Assembly (NCBI GenBank): GCA_018806915.1
Contig: JAGKQI010000053.1
Location: forward strand, 62,001-126,000
Direction: 5' to 3'
Source of the DNA: Phytophthora colocasiae
Lineage: Eukaryota; Oomycota; Peronosporomycetes; Peronosporales; Peronosporaceae
DNA: 64,000 bases
Position 1 is the first letter of the stretch. Each line of letters starts with the position of its first letter. The notes below the pieces were generated by a model. The model did not search any database, was not told the origin of the DNA, and worked only from the letters and a program-made list of their open reading frames with translations. Below are positions 1 to 9,994 of this stretch, piece by piece. A program made the translations under genes and the position numbers.

Positions 1-372
1 GCTTCCGCAGTCCTGCATTAGACACGCACCAAGCCTACCTTGCATCGGTCACCACCTGGAAAGGTCTCCAGAAATCCGGTTCATCGAGGATTACGCGATC
101 TAGGGGTCTTGAGGATGTGAGATTCGTCAAGACTAAACAACCAATTCCTTTCGATCCGATCTATGCACTTAAACGATACCTCACTAGATAGCGCAAAGCT
201 GGCCAATATATTATCCAGTCTTAACCGCTATACTAGGTCACGTTTCCTTAACTTCCAGACGCTTGTAGGGCCAATGTAGTTTCCAGTTCCAGGCATGGCA
301 AAGGCACTTAAGTAGATTAGGGCAAATTCGATTCTATTCATGATTATTCCTAGATGTGTCAATATTTAGACA
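1..372 (-). repeat. Inverted fragment of family A LTR
   Basis: The reverse complement of this stretch matches the middle of the family A LTR (about 41215-41500), including the segment with the conserved run ATATATTGGCCAGC and the downstream GGATCGGAAGGAATTGGTTG. It is diverged and truncated, so it belongs to an older A insertion in the opposite orientation to A1 or is a rearranged LTR piece. The first 120 bases are only weakly alignable. Bases 373-419 hold nothing I can assign. Confidence 0.75.
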
Positions 373-419
373 ACATAGAGAACGTAACGTCAACGCTCAA
401 AATTCGGACGCTATGCTGT

Positions 420-914
420 TGTGGTAAAGTGGATAAGAAGATTCTCCGGAAAGGTGATTGCAGCCATGAAACCCAGAGAGCCGGAGCAAGCGACAGGGGG
501 CGACCTGTGATGCCCCGATCTGGGGCGAACTAGATGAGGGGACGATGGATCCCTTTCGGGAACGGGCCCTGGAGACACCCGCGGCGGGTCGCTGAATCCG
601 GAAACGGAAGGGATCGCCAGTAGAATGGTCCCATGAAACCCAAGCAAGAGCCATTCATTATCGAGAGAGTGAGTGCGGTCAGGATGATCTTTGCTGAAGG
701 GTGTAGGCTTCTGGTGTTCGTGTGTGATGACAGTGAAAGGGCGGTCGGCGCTGATCAAGTTATACGGAGGGAGCGACAGAACGATCAAGGGTGGCCACGT
801 GTGATCGGCGACAACATGACCCCGAGTGGATACGATTTTAGCGTACGGCACGACCTGACACCTTAGGTCCCTCCGACAGTGTGATCCAAGCTCGCCGGAG
901 GTTGACCAAGCGGG
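420..914 (+). repeat. Degenerate, truncated 5' LTR of A1
   Basis: The sequence starting TGTGGTAAAG lines up with the start of the intact family A LTR at 40530 (TGTGGTGAAG), with shared blocks such as GCGACAGGGG and GACCTGTGAT further in. Only about a third of the normal 1.35-1.44 kb LTR is recognisable before the sequence runs into gag at about 915. The rest of the LTR, the primer site and the gag N-terminus have been deleted. Confidence 0.7.
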
Positions 915-1626
915 GTTGCTAGAGAATTTGACCCAAATTCTTTATTTGACTTGGAGCTGGGGCCGATTCCGTCGGCGACCCAAGACCTATTTGATTCCCT
1001 TAAGATCTTGGCTGGTGAACGCCTACATACCCCGGAGCTAGGCTATCAAACCGGATCGTCGCACTATGCGGCGGCTACCTCAGAACTGGACTTCGACAGC
1101 CCGAAAGGGCCGCACCACATGTTGTTGGGTCCCTCTGGCGCCAAATTCCTGAAATCACGTGTGTAAAAGCAAGATACCAGGTCGGTGGCAGTGAAGTCAG
1201 AGGCCAAGACACCCGACCAGCTAAAAGATTGCCGGATCCTAGCAGAGCAGGCCACCTCGACAGCTAATTCCACAAGATCGAGTAGCAAGCTGGACGACTA
1301 CTTTCAGATGGCGATAAATCGTTTTTTTAAGGAGCGGAGTCTCGTAGCCCCCCTCCCCTGATCACCGATGAAGGTAACGTCGGATGTTGAAATGGAGTCC
1401 GTCGCGACCCCAAACCCTGACTCCTTGGAATATGATTCCGATGATCTAGGCATACCGAGCTCAAGTGGGCAAGTATCAGGTCGAGCAGCGATTGCATCTG
1501 CAGCAGTCGACCAAGGGGGATCGTCAGTAATCTATCAAGTACGGATCTCCGCGATCTCGGATCTGAAAGAGTTTGCGGGTAAGGAACTCGACGAAGATCA
1601 CGCTCGGGCTTGGATCAGTAAGGTCA
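915..1626 (+). pseudogene. gag: A1 gag fragment (5' part), Ty3/gypsy family A
   Basis: Translations here match internal segments of the family A Gag encoded at 42059-44207: the FDPNSLFDLEL block, the GYQTGSS block, the LGPSGAKFLKSR block and the SDLKEFAGKELDEDHARAWISKV segment that opens the capsid-like region. A stop after the KSRV block and several frame changes show decay. The N-terminal ~130 residues are missing. The frame is cut at 1626 by copia-1 and resumes at 6211. This is the outermost readable layer of the nest. Confidence 0.8.
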
Positions 1627-1908
1627 TGTTGCAGGTGATCCAATACGATCCCGCAATGATTACGGTAAGATGTTTACGCCACCGATGATTAGACGAGTAG
1701 GATGATTGGACGAGTACAGAATGTTGGTGATTGGATGCACCAAATGATTGGATGCAGACCAGGTAGAGAAAATAGTGTAAGCTCATATCAATCAATCACT
1801 TCTGAATTTCCATTCTACCCATCAAGTGACTTCCCTCGCCTCGGCCTCCTCGCCCCAAGCTTCGGCAGTCCTCCCCTCGCAAGACAATCTCTACCACGAC
1901 CTTCTTCA
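1627..1908 (+). repeat. Copia-1 5' LTR
   Basis: It begins TGTTGCAGGTGATCC and ends CTTCTTCA, 282 bp. The same sequence recurs at 5924-6205, 16831-17112, 21120-21400 and 25406-25687. Around 1796-1809 it contains TCACTTCTGAATTT, a partial match to the oomycete initiator consensus, so the transcription start may lie there. This last point is weak. Confidence 0.95.
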
Positions 1909-1928
1909 GGTTATGAGCCCAAGCACGA
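1909..1928 (+). other. Copia-1 primer-binding site (initiator-tRNA type)
   Basis: GGTTATGAGCCCAAGCACG directly abuts the LTR. It reads as the complement of the anticodon stem-loop region of initiator methionine tRNA (ATG pairs with the CAU anticodon). Drosophila copia is known to be primed by the 5' half of this tRNA. It lacks the TGG expected for pairing with a tRNA 3' end. The polyprotein ATG (1913) lies inside it. Confidence 0.7.
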
Positions 1929-4900
1929 TGTCATCTGTCCAAGATACCAAGATCTCCATCGACAAGTTCAACGGCGAGAACTACGCCACGTGGAACCGTT
2001 ACATGCGTGGCGTGTTCCTGACCAAGTCGGTGTGGAATGTAGTGAACCGCGAGACGACGCCTACGTTCACGGACTCCAGGGCCAAGGACGAGTATGTCAA
2101 GTCGAGCAACGTCGCCTTCGGTCTGATGCTCCTCCACATGGACGCGGACTACCATCATGTTGTCGACGACTACGAGGAAGCCTGGGTCGCGTGGGCGCGC
2201 TTGCGTACCCTTTACGGTGGATCGCAGAAGGCTGGACGCATATATCTCAAGCGTCAGCTCTTCAGCATGGAGATGGCAGAAGGCGGAAACATCCTTCACC
2301 ATTGCAACGAAGTCCTCAACATCAGCGCGAAGCTTAGCAGTATCGGCGCCAAGATGGAGGACGAGGATGTGGCGATCTGCTTGCTGCGCAGTCTGCCCAA
2401 GAGCTACGAGAACGTCGTACTCAACATGGAGATGAGCAATGCAGAGCTGCGGACGCAAGATGTAGTGAAGGTGCTCACGAATGAGCATATCAAGCGACAA
2501 GGCGAGAAGACTGCGGCGGTGAAAATCGAGGAAGCAGCGAAGGCCTTCAACGCCGAGCGTCAAACTCGCCGGTGTGACTACTGCGGAAAATTGGGGCACG
2601 TTATCGACAAGTGCTGGACCAAGCAAAAGAAGAAAATCGAGGAGCACGACGCGGCCGAGGTGGTCGCGGTGCCAGCAACGTTGAGTGGTGCGACGACGAT
2701 GACGACTACATCGCGTTTGCAGTCTCCATGTCGACAGCGTGTGGAATGTCGTCGGGCAAGAAGTTTCAAGGCTCATGGGCGATCGACAGTGGTGCAACCC
2801 ACCACATTTGCAACGACAAGTCCAAGTTCATCGACATCAACTTGCGCGACGAAGGCGAACTCACAGTTGCCAACGGTCAAACGGCCAAGATTTTGGGAGT
2901 TGGTACCGTTGTGCAACAAGTGATTCTGCCCAACCGGAGTGTGCGCGACGTCCGAATCGAAGATGCTCTCTACGTGCCGAGTATGAACAAGAACCTGCTA
3001 TCTGTGCCTCAGATCAACCGAAGTGGAGACTTCAAGGTGGTGTTTGACGGCTCCGAGATGCACATTGCGCGCAAGTCGTCGAAGAAGATCGTTGCTTCCG
3101 CAGACCTGATCGACGGACTCTACTGGCTACGAGTACCAAAGGGTTCTGCCAATTCGACGACTACGGTCTCGATCAACAGTGTCGATCTTCATGCGCGGAT
3201 GGGTCATGCTCCGAACGACGTGCTACGGAAGATGGTTTCGAGCGGCATGGTGACGGGCGCAAAAATGCCGACCTCGTCAAAGAACTCAAGCGGATGCCGC
3301 GGTGTCAGCAAGGGAAGATGGTCCAAAACCCTTTCCGAGTAACCCGGACAAGCCCAAGTACAAGCCATTCGAGTTCCTGCACTTCGACCTTTGTGGCCCC
3401 ATGGAGAAAGAGTCGCTTGGTGGCAGCAAGTATCTACTGCTAATCACTGACGAAGCCAGCGGCTGCATGACGGGATTCTGTTTGCGCGCCAAGTCGGAGA
3501 GTGAAGACTGTCTGCGCAAGTTCATCGCTAAAGTGGAGCGCCAATTCGATGCCAGGGTCAAGTTCGTGCGTCATGACGGTGCCAAGGAGTTCGCGACCAA
3601 CTCGCTCAAGGCCTTTTACGACAATCATGGCATTGAAGTCCAGCCGACGGTTCGATATGCGCATCAGACGAATGCTACTGCGGAACGCGCCAACCGGACG
3701 ATTGTGACTATCGGGCGCAGCATGCTTCACTTCGCACGTTTGGACAAGACGTTTTGGGCGGAAGCGGCGATGACGGCAATTTACATCAAGAATCGACTGC
3801 CGTCACCCAAGGTCCCAGGGAAGACGCCGTTTGAGATTGTGTACAAGAGGAAGCCCAACGTGAAGCACATGCGCGTTTTCGGGTGCAAGGCCTACGTCCT
3901 GACGCCGAAGGAGAAGCGACTCAAGTGGGACCCCAAGGCTCGTGAAGGAATTTTCATGGGCTATGAAGAGCGTTCGAAGGCGTATCGCGTTTATGACATC
4001 GAGGCGGGCCAGGTAGTGATTTCTCGCGATGTCACTTTCGACGAATCGACCTTCGACGACGCCAATGTTGTTGTGGATGATGATGAAGATGTCGAAGATG
4101 CTGCGGATATCCTTGAAGACCTCGAGATTTCGAACGACCATGGAACGCGTGAATTCAAGCAGGCGGGGAAACGCAAGGCTCGTTCTAATGCTGAGGATCG
4201 TGAACATGTTCGTCGACCGCGTCGCAGCGCTGGATTAGAAGAAGCAAGCGCTCCGGACTCTGACCATCAAGAAGCCAAATCTGAAGACAATGATGATGAT
4301 GACTCGACTCAGCCGATGTACTGGCGTGCGAGTGCCAATGCAGTGGAGACGAGTGACAGCGCCGAGCCGAAGACGTCTCCAAAGATGCTGTGAGCGGCGA
4401 AGACCAAGTCCACTGGCGGAAGGCGATCCGAGCAGAACTCAAGTCGATGCGACTTCGTGGAGTGTTTCGTGGCGCCAAATTACCGAACAACCAACGCGCG
4501 GTCGGAACCAAGTGGGTGTTCAAGATCAAGCGTAAAGCCGACGGGTCCATCGAGAAGTACAAGGCTCGACTCGTCGCGAAAGGATTTGTGCAGAAATATG
4601 GCATCGACTACACCGAGACGTTTTCGCCGGTGGTCAAGTACGTCACGCTGCGAATGATCATCGCTGTGGCCAAGTTCTTCAATTGGCCCCTCGACCAACT
4701 TGATGTTGTCACGGCGTTCCTGTACGGCTTGATGAAGGAGAAGGTGTTCTGCAGTGTTCCAGAAGGCGTGGAACTTGATGACGGCTACGACTGCGTGGAA
4801 CTGCTCAAGGCGATCTACGGTCTCAAGCAAGCTTCTCGAGTGTGGAATGAGACTTTTGACGAGTATGTGCGCTCCATCGGATTTCGCGTTTCGAGCTACG

Positions 4901-5916
4901 ATCCGTGCCTCTACATCAAGATTGTCGATGGTGACTGCGTTCTGATGCTGGTGTACGTCGACGATGTTTTGGTGACCGGAAGCTCTTCGACGATCATTGC
5001 TGAAGTCAAGAAACAGCTCAAGGCACGATTCGAGATGACCGACAGCGGCAAATGTTCCTTCATTCTGGGGATTGAGGTGGTCGACAATGCGGATGGCAGT
5101 GTCACATTGAGTCAAGCTCGCTACATCAACGACATCCTGGAGCGCTTTGGCATGCAGAACTGCAAACCTGCTGCCAGTCCAGTCGACCTCAGCATGAAGC
5201 TCGTTGCCAGTGACGTCTCGACCAAGTTGGATGCGCCGTTCCGCGAAGCTGTCGGTGCTCTCATGCACTTGATGACGTCGACTCGCCCGGACATTGCTTT
5301 TGCAGTTGGTTACGTTTCGCGTTTCATGGAGAATCCTCAAGTCGAGCACTGGATTGCAGTCAAGCGCATCTTCCGTTACCTTCAGGGCACCAAGTCGCAT
5401 GGACTCCGTTTTTCGCCGACCAAGGGAATCGACTTTCGTGGCTATTCGGATGCAGACTGGGCTGGTGACCACAGTGACCGCAAGTCGACTTCAGGCTACC
5501 TGTTTCAAGTTCTTGGCGGACCTGTGTCGTGGGGATCCAAGAAGCAATCGAGTGTGTCTCTTTCCACGAGTGAAGCCGAGTACATTGCGCTCAGTCTGGC
5601 AATCCAAGAAGGCAAGTGGGTGCACAAGCTTCTGTGTGAGATCCTTGACGCTGCAGGCGAAGACATCCCGGATCTGAAGATTTTCGAAGACAATCAGTCG
5701 TGCATCAAGATGACGAAGAACCCTGTGAACCATGGCCGCGCGAAGCACATCGACATCAAGTACCACCACATCCGTGATGAAGTCAAGCGCGGTGAAGTGA
5801 TCGTCGAGTACTGCGAGACCACGACCATGCTGGCCGACATCTTGACCAAGGGACTCGGCGGACCTCGTCACAAGGACTTAACGACGGCTCTTGGCGTTCA
5901 AGCGTGTTCGCATTGA
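1913..5916 (+). pseudogene. gag-pol: Copia-1 Gag-Pol polyprotein, frameshifted
   Basis: Domains run in copia order. The gag core is followed by a CCHC knuckle ([14 protein letters not shown], about 2573). Next come the aspartic protease (AIDSGATHH, about 2784) and the GAG-pre-integrase zinc region. Integrase has HFDLCGP, HDGAKEF and NATAERANR (3380-3700). RT has DVVTAFLYG and the catalytic YVDD (about 4957). RNase H has SDADWAGD and the final KHIDIKYHH segment. The frame breaks near 2628, 3300-3335 and 4376, all by 1-bp indels judged against copies 2 and 3. It retains YVPSMNKNLLSV where copies 2 and 3 have a 9-bp deletion. An ATG start is chosen at 1913; the frame is open further upstream into the LTR but without ATG. 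Confidence 0.93.
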
Positions 5917-5923
5917 GAGGGGC
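5912..5923 (+). other. Copia-1 polypurine tract
   Basis: ATTGAGAGGGGC sits immediately upstream of the 3' LTR, the expected place for plus-strand priming. Copia-3 has the same tract, and copia-2 has lost one G. Confidence 0.75.
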
Positions 5924-6205
5924 TGTTGCAGGTGATCCAATACGATCCCGCAATGATTACGGTAAGATGTTTACGCCACCGATGATTAGACGAGTAGGAT
6001 GATTGGACGAGTACAGAATGTTGGTGATTGGATGCACCAAATGATTGGATGCAGACCAGGTAGAGAAAACAGTGTAAGCTCATATCAATCAATCACTTCT
6101 GAATTTCCATTCTACCCATCAAGTGACTTCCCTCGCCTCGGCCTCCTCGCCCCAAGCTTCGGCAGTCCTCCCCTCGCAAGACAATCTCTACCACGACCTT
6201 CTTCA
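5924..6205 (+). repeat. Copia-1 3' LTR
   Basis: 282 bp, the same ends as the 5' LTR, one difference seen (AAAACAGTG here, AAAATAGTG at 5'). Followed by the duplicated GGTCA at 6206-6210. Confidence 0.95.
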
Positions 6206-6210
6206 GGTCA

Positions 6211-6303
6211 AGTCGGCGTTCAGTGCGATTAGGCTCTGAAAAGAAAAAATGCCTTACATTTGCCGATCTAATGATTCGACCGGCGAAGAACTGGCTTCGA
6301 CAG
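6211..6303 (+). pseudogene. gag: A1 gag, continuation after copia-1
   Basis: AGTCGGCGTTC continues the family A Gag segment KSAFQRD and runs on to the equivalent of LTFADLMVGPAKNW before stopping at 6303, where the LTR of another A element (A3) begins. The reading is degraded by indels. The remainder of A1 must lie beyond A3 and everything nested in it. Confidence 0.8.
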
Positions 6304-7693
6304 TGTGGTGAAGCGCGAATAAGAAATCCGAGAAAAGGCAACGTCAGGCCCTAAGAGAGTCGGATCAAGCGACAGGGGCCTCTGGCGAAGCAAGATGTCA
6401 GTTGATGACTCCAGATTGCGCGAACGATGGCTGACGAATGGATCCAGATCGATGTTCGTCTGGATCTCGCCAGCGATGAATAGATGGCGTCTTGGTCAAG
6501 TGAGACTAAGTGATTGGAGAACCCGTCGTGCGGTCCCGCGTGGCGGCTCAGGGTCGGAGGAGAAAAGGGCGCCTTGCCTGAGGTCGCATGAGAAGGAGAT
6601 CAAGGCGGCAGAGGGTCGGGATCGGTGTGATCTATGGTGGGCCGGTGACAACATAACCGTGAGATGCTGCCGAGGGGACCTGATGGCAGTGTTAGTCGCG
6701 TGGGGAGTGGTGATCAAGTCTGGGAAGCTCAAGACCTGGAATGTCGACGACGCAGGCACGCGAGATCAAGTATGAAGGCTGCTGATCGGGATCATTGTTC
6801 AAGACGGTGGACCAAGATCGATGACCGAGATGGTTGATCGAGATCGGCTGATCAGCTGATCGCCAGATCGACAGATCGGCTGATCGGCTGATCGCCAGAT
6901 CGCCAGATCGCCTGATCGCCAGATCGCCAGACCGGCAGATCGAGATCGCGATCAGGGGTTAGGTGAGATCAAGATCGAAGATCGGAAGGGCAGCTGTGTA
7001 GCCGGATGTCAGGTAATCGTAGGATAGCAGATGAGGATGGGGCTAGTAGACATAGGAATAACCATAAACAGAATCGAATTTGCTCTGGACATCACAAGTG
7101 CCTTCGTTCAAGACCGGAACTGGGAATTACATTGGCCCCCCGGCATCAAGAAGGTAAGGAGAAGAGATCTAGCATAGAGGTTAATTCTGGATAATACATT
7201 GGCCAGTTTTACCCTATCTAGTGATCTATCCTTTACGTGCGAACTACGGATCGGAAGGAATTGGCTGCTTGGCCTGACGATCTCGTCGACTCTCAACCCA
7301 TCAAGACACCCGCTATAGGAAGCGGCAAGCATCGTAAAGGAAGGGATCAGATCCCCAACATTGGACCTTTGGAAGACCTGGATCGAAGACCAGGTGACCG
7401 GATCAAGGCTCGAGAACTCGCCTGTGACCCGGATCAACCCCTCCGAGGTAGAGTGAAGTATTCCCACGCTATCTCACACCCCCTACGTCACCCAAGACAT
7501 TCTTCTCGTCCCAAGACATCTTCAGAAGTCACCTGGAAGAGCGTAACCCGCCTACCGACGGGTACACAAGGTGAGCACTACACGCAGCAAGATCACGGAT
7601 CATCGGGGGACCCCCTCCGTTAGTCGGTGTCTGGGCGCAAGTGGCGATCGCGATCGGCCTCAACCAGATTTTGGCCAGATCCGCTCCACCACA
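6304..7693 (+). repeat. A3 5' LTR with dense GATC tract
   Basis: It starts TGTGGTGAAG and ends CTCCACCACA, 1390 bp, homologous over its length to the LTR at 40530-41880. Bases 6841-6960 are a run of short units of the type GATCGCCA or GATCGGCT, with 14 GATC tetranucleotides in 120 bp. This is a local simple repeat that replaces the 23-bp array of the A2 LTR. No coding sequence. Confidence 0.88.
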
Positions 7694-7870
7694 ATGGTGC
7701 GCGTGCCGGATCTTCTGGTGACTTCGGATATCACCGTGAGTCCCAAGAAGATGTCAAGATTAAGGAAGAACAAGGGAAGAAGTGCCTACGAATGTTGGAT
7801 CGGCGGAGGCACCACTGAAAACGGAAAGATCCACAGATCAGCAGAGTTCTGGGAGGATCTCTACTGACAG
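7694..7870 (+). other. A3 primer site, 14-codon leader exon and probable intron
   Basis: ATGGTGCGCGTGCCGG follows the LTR. The TGGTGCGCG part is the primer-binding site, and together with the preceding A it forms an ATG. This ATG opens 14 codons (7694-7735), followed by GTGAGT (7736) and, 135 bp later, CTACTGACAG (ends 7870). These look like a donor and a branch-point/acceptor. Removing 7736-7870 puts the ATG in frame with gag. Splicing is inferred, not shown. Confidence 0.5.
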
Positions 7871-9302
7871 GGGCACGAGGCAGACCTGGATCGCAATCCA
7901 GATCTTGAAGAAAAACCTCGAATTCCTCCCAAGGCCCCTTCGAGGGTTACTCGCGGATCTCGATGAGAATCGAGATCCGCACACGAGCGATAAGGAATCA
8001 GCAAAGCTGAAACCTAATCTGCTCACCAAGTCCACTGTTGCCTCAAGATCGACCAAGAAAAAGAAGATCAAGAGCACCCGGACGAAATTGAAAGCTCCAG
8101 ACTCAGAGCCAGAAGACATGATCAGCCCGGGATCGACGATTACCAAGGACGCGATCGAGCAGGCCTATTACAGGAAGATGCTAAGCGAGACCTTGCTTAA
8201 CGACCCCGTTCTTACGATCATACAAGTCCGCCAGATCGGTAACCTCACCGGCCCAGTGTCGAAACCCCGGACTAGCTCGGACCGCCTGAACGCGGTGAAG
8301 ATTCTACTTGATCTGCTCCAAGAGGCTGGTTTAGTGGCTGGAGAATTCGACCCAAACTCTCTATTTGACCTGGAACTGGAAGCGATTCAGTATGCAGCCC
8401 ATGACCTATTCAACTCTCTCAAAGTCTTGGTCGGCGAACGCCCACTGACGCCCGATCTAGGTTATCAGACTGGATCGTCATGCTACGCGTCAGCGACCTC
8501 GGAACCAGATTCCGACAGCCCGAGAAGGCTGCAACGCATGTCGTTAGGCCCCTCCGGTGCCAAATTTGTGAAATCGCGTATGAAGAAACAAGATACACGA
8601 TCGATGGCCACGAAACTGGAGGCTAAGACACCTGATCAGCAAGAAAATCGCCGGACCCGGACAGACCAGACCGCGCCGACGACTAATTCCACGGGATCGA
8701 GCAACAAGCTGGACGACTACTTTCAAATGGCGATGGATCGTTTCTTAAAAGAACGGAATCTCGCGACACCCCGATCGCCGATCAAAGGGGAGTTGGATGT
8801 TGAAATGGAGTCCGTTACGGCCTCGGATCCGGATGCATGGGAATACGATCCGGACGATATGGGCATACCAAGTTCCGGTGGACAGATGTCGAGCCGAGCA
8901 GCGATCGCATCCGCGGCGATCGGTCAAGGAGGATCGTCGATGATCCAGCGGGTCCGGATCTCAGCAATCTCAGATCTGAAAGATTTTGCGGGTAAAGATC
9001 TGGACGAAGATCGCGCTCGGGCCTGGATCAGTAAGGTCAAGTCAGCGTTCCAGCGTGATCAGGCTACGGAAGAAGAAAAATGCCTCACGTTTGCAGATCT
9101 GATGGTGGGACCGGCAAAGAACTGGTACAGGCAGCTCAGTCAGACGACGAAAACCAAGTGGGCGGATCTGTTGGACAGTTTCCAGACCCAATATTGTGGA
9201 TTGGGTACGTCGGTTGTGTGGCAATATTACCATGCCCGCAAACGGTCCGAAGAAACCCCTCTGGATTACCTTTATCGGTTCACCGTTGCCGCTCTGAGGG
9301 CT
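7871..9302 (+). pseudogene. gag: A3 gag, truncated
   Basis: It is colinear with the A2 Gag (42059-44207) up to the LDYLYRF segment. It contains a lysine-rich patch (about 8055), the TITKDAIEQAYY block, the LGPSGAKF block and the first half of the capsid-like domain (FAGKDLDEDRARAWISKVKSAF to WADLLDSFQTQY). The CCHC region is missing because D is inserted at 9303-9304. A small frame disturbance near 7945 distinguishes it from A2. Otherwise the frame is open and GATC-rich, like all A sequences. Confidence 0.88.
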
Positions 9303-9304
9303 AA

Positions 9305-9699
9305 TGCAGCGGGGCTGCGTAGGTGTGCACGGCACAGAGGAAGTTTAGTTGACTCGTAGAGTCCTGTTTGCAAGGCACTAGCCTTCGGTTCTATACAAGA
9401 ACCAAGTTGTCCACTAAATACGGTGTCCCTATAATAAAGGAACTTACTCTAATTATGTAAAATGCAAACTGATTTTTATTTATTTTATTGCGCTAATCCG
9501 GAATGTAACGGATTTAGTATCTAACATACTAAATCCTAATCAAATGTAATGTGTGGCTCTGAGCTAACTGCCATCAAATGGCTACATATGTGACGTGTGA
9601 GATACGATGTGTCATACACAGATATGTGACGTGTGGCCTGGTTGGTGTATACCACACCAACTGTAGCCAAGACGCACAGCGCCGTGTAACCCCGTTACA
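9305..9699 (-). repeat. D 3' LTR
   Basis: About 395 bp, TG...CA on either strand. The right end GTGTAACCCCGTTACA is shared with the family C LTR. Read on the element strand this is the LTR start. The LTR contains perfect inverted repeats such as GGATTTAGTAT/ATACTAAATCC (around 9508) and GTTGGTGT/ACACCAAC (around 9640). The left boundary is placed where the family A gag match ends. Confidence 0.72.
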
Positions 9700-9714
9700 C
9701 CCTCCCCCACCAAA
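9700..9714 (-). other. D polypurine tract
   Basis: The plus strand CCCTCCCCCACCAAA reads as a G-rich purine tract on the element strand, directly next to the LTR. Confidence 0.65.
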
Positions 9715-9994
9715 CCGCGGATACGGAGTATCTACAACTGCAGACATAACTGCCTTGTCAAGGCCTGTCACCGGCAACTTTCCGATAAAAGAACTCTCCC
9801 AACGAGAGAGCGCGTGCGCGCTGGCTCAACGAGCACATTCTCCCATTCGCCCCAGCGAGCCCACCGCTCCTCGGGTGTCTCGTGTTCCGGCTTCTCAGCG
9901 TCAGCGCCTCTGCGCTTTCCGGATCGAGCCCCCGGCTCCTCTCACGCTCTCCGTTTCGGAGTATTTCGCGGCGTCTCGCCTTCGCTACGGAGCG

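Larger units (their letters stand above)
1627..6205 (+). mobile_element. Copia-1: Ty1/copia LTR retrotransposon
   Basis: Two 282-bp LTRs (TG...CA) differ by about one substitution and flank one polyprotein region. The 5-bp duplication GGTCA (1622-1626 and 6206-6210) lies in A1 gag, and joining its flanks restores the family A sequence AGTAAGGTCAAGTC. That proves a clean insertion. Total length is 4579 bp, usual for copia elements. The near-identical LTRs suggest a fairly recent insertion even though the coding region has at least three 1-bp frame breaks. Confidence 0.95.
6304..9302 (+). mobile_element. A3: truncated Ty3/gypsy family A element
   Basis: It consists of a full 5' LTR, a primer site and leader, and gag up to residue ~480. 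It is inserted in A1 gag and cut at 9302-9304 by element D. The LTR is clearly diverged from that of A2 (40530), so A3 is older. A3 pol should lie to the right of the window. Confidence 0.85.

Noticed and set aside
1909..1928. tRNA-like sequence at the copia LTR end
   Set aside because: It is only a short complement of a tRNA (primer site). No cloverleaf can be drawn here or at the other primer sites.
1931..2797. 288-codon minus-strand ORF inside copia-1, and its counterparts in copia-2 and -3
   Set aside because: It mirrors the gag frame, has no domain, and starts and stops with the copia frameshifts. Treated as an antisense shadow, unlike the ORFs downstream of gypsy pol, which lie mostly outside pol.
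3302..4393. Separate integrase gene in copia-1
   Set aside because: It is one section of the polyprotein between two frameshifts, not an independent gene.
6841..6960. GATC tract as a replication origin or Dam-type regulatory cluster
   Set aside because: The enrichment is a property of the whole A family, coding parts included, so a local origin is not supported.
9578..9994. Extension of aORF-D into the LTR
   Set aside because: The frame is open but has no ATG before 9995, and the LTR part is not protein-like.
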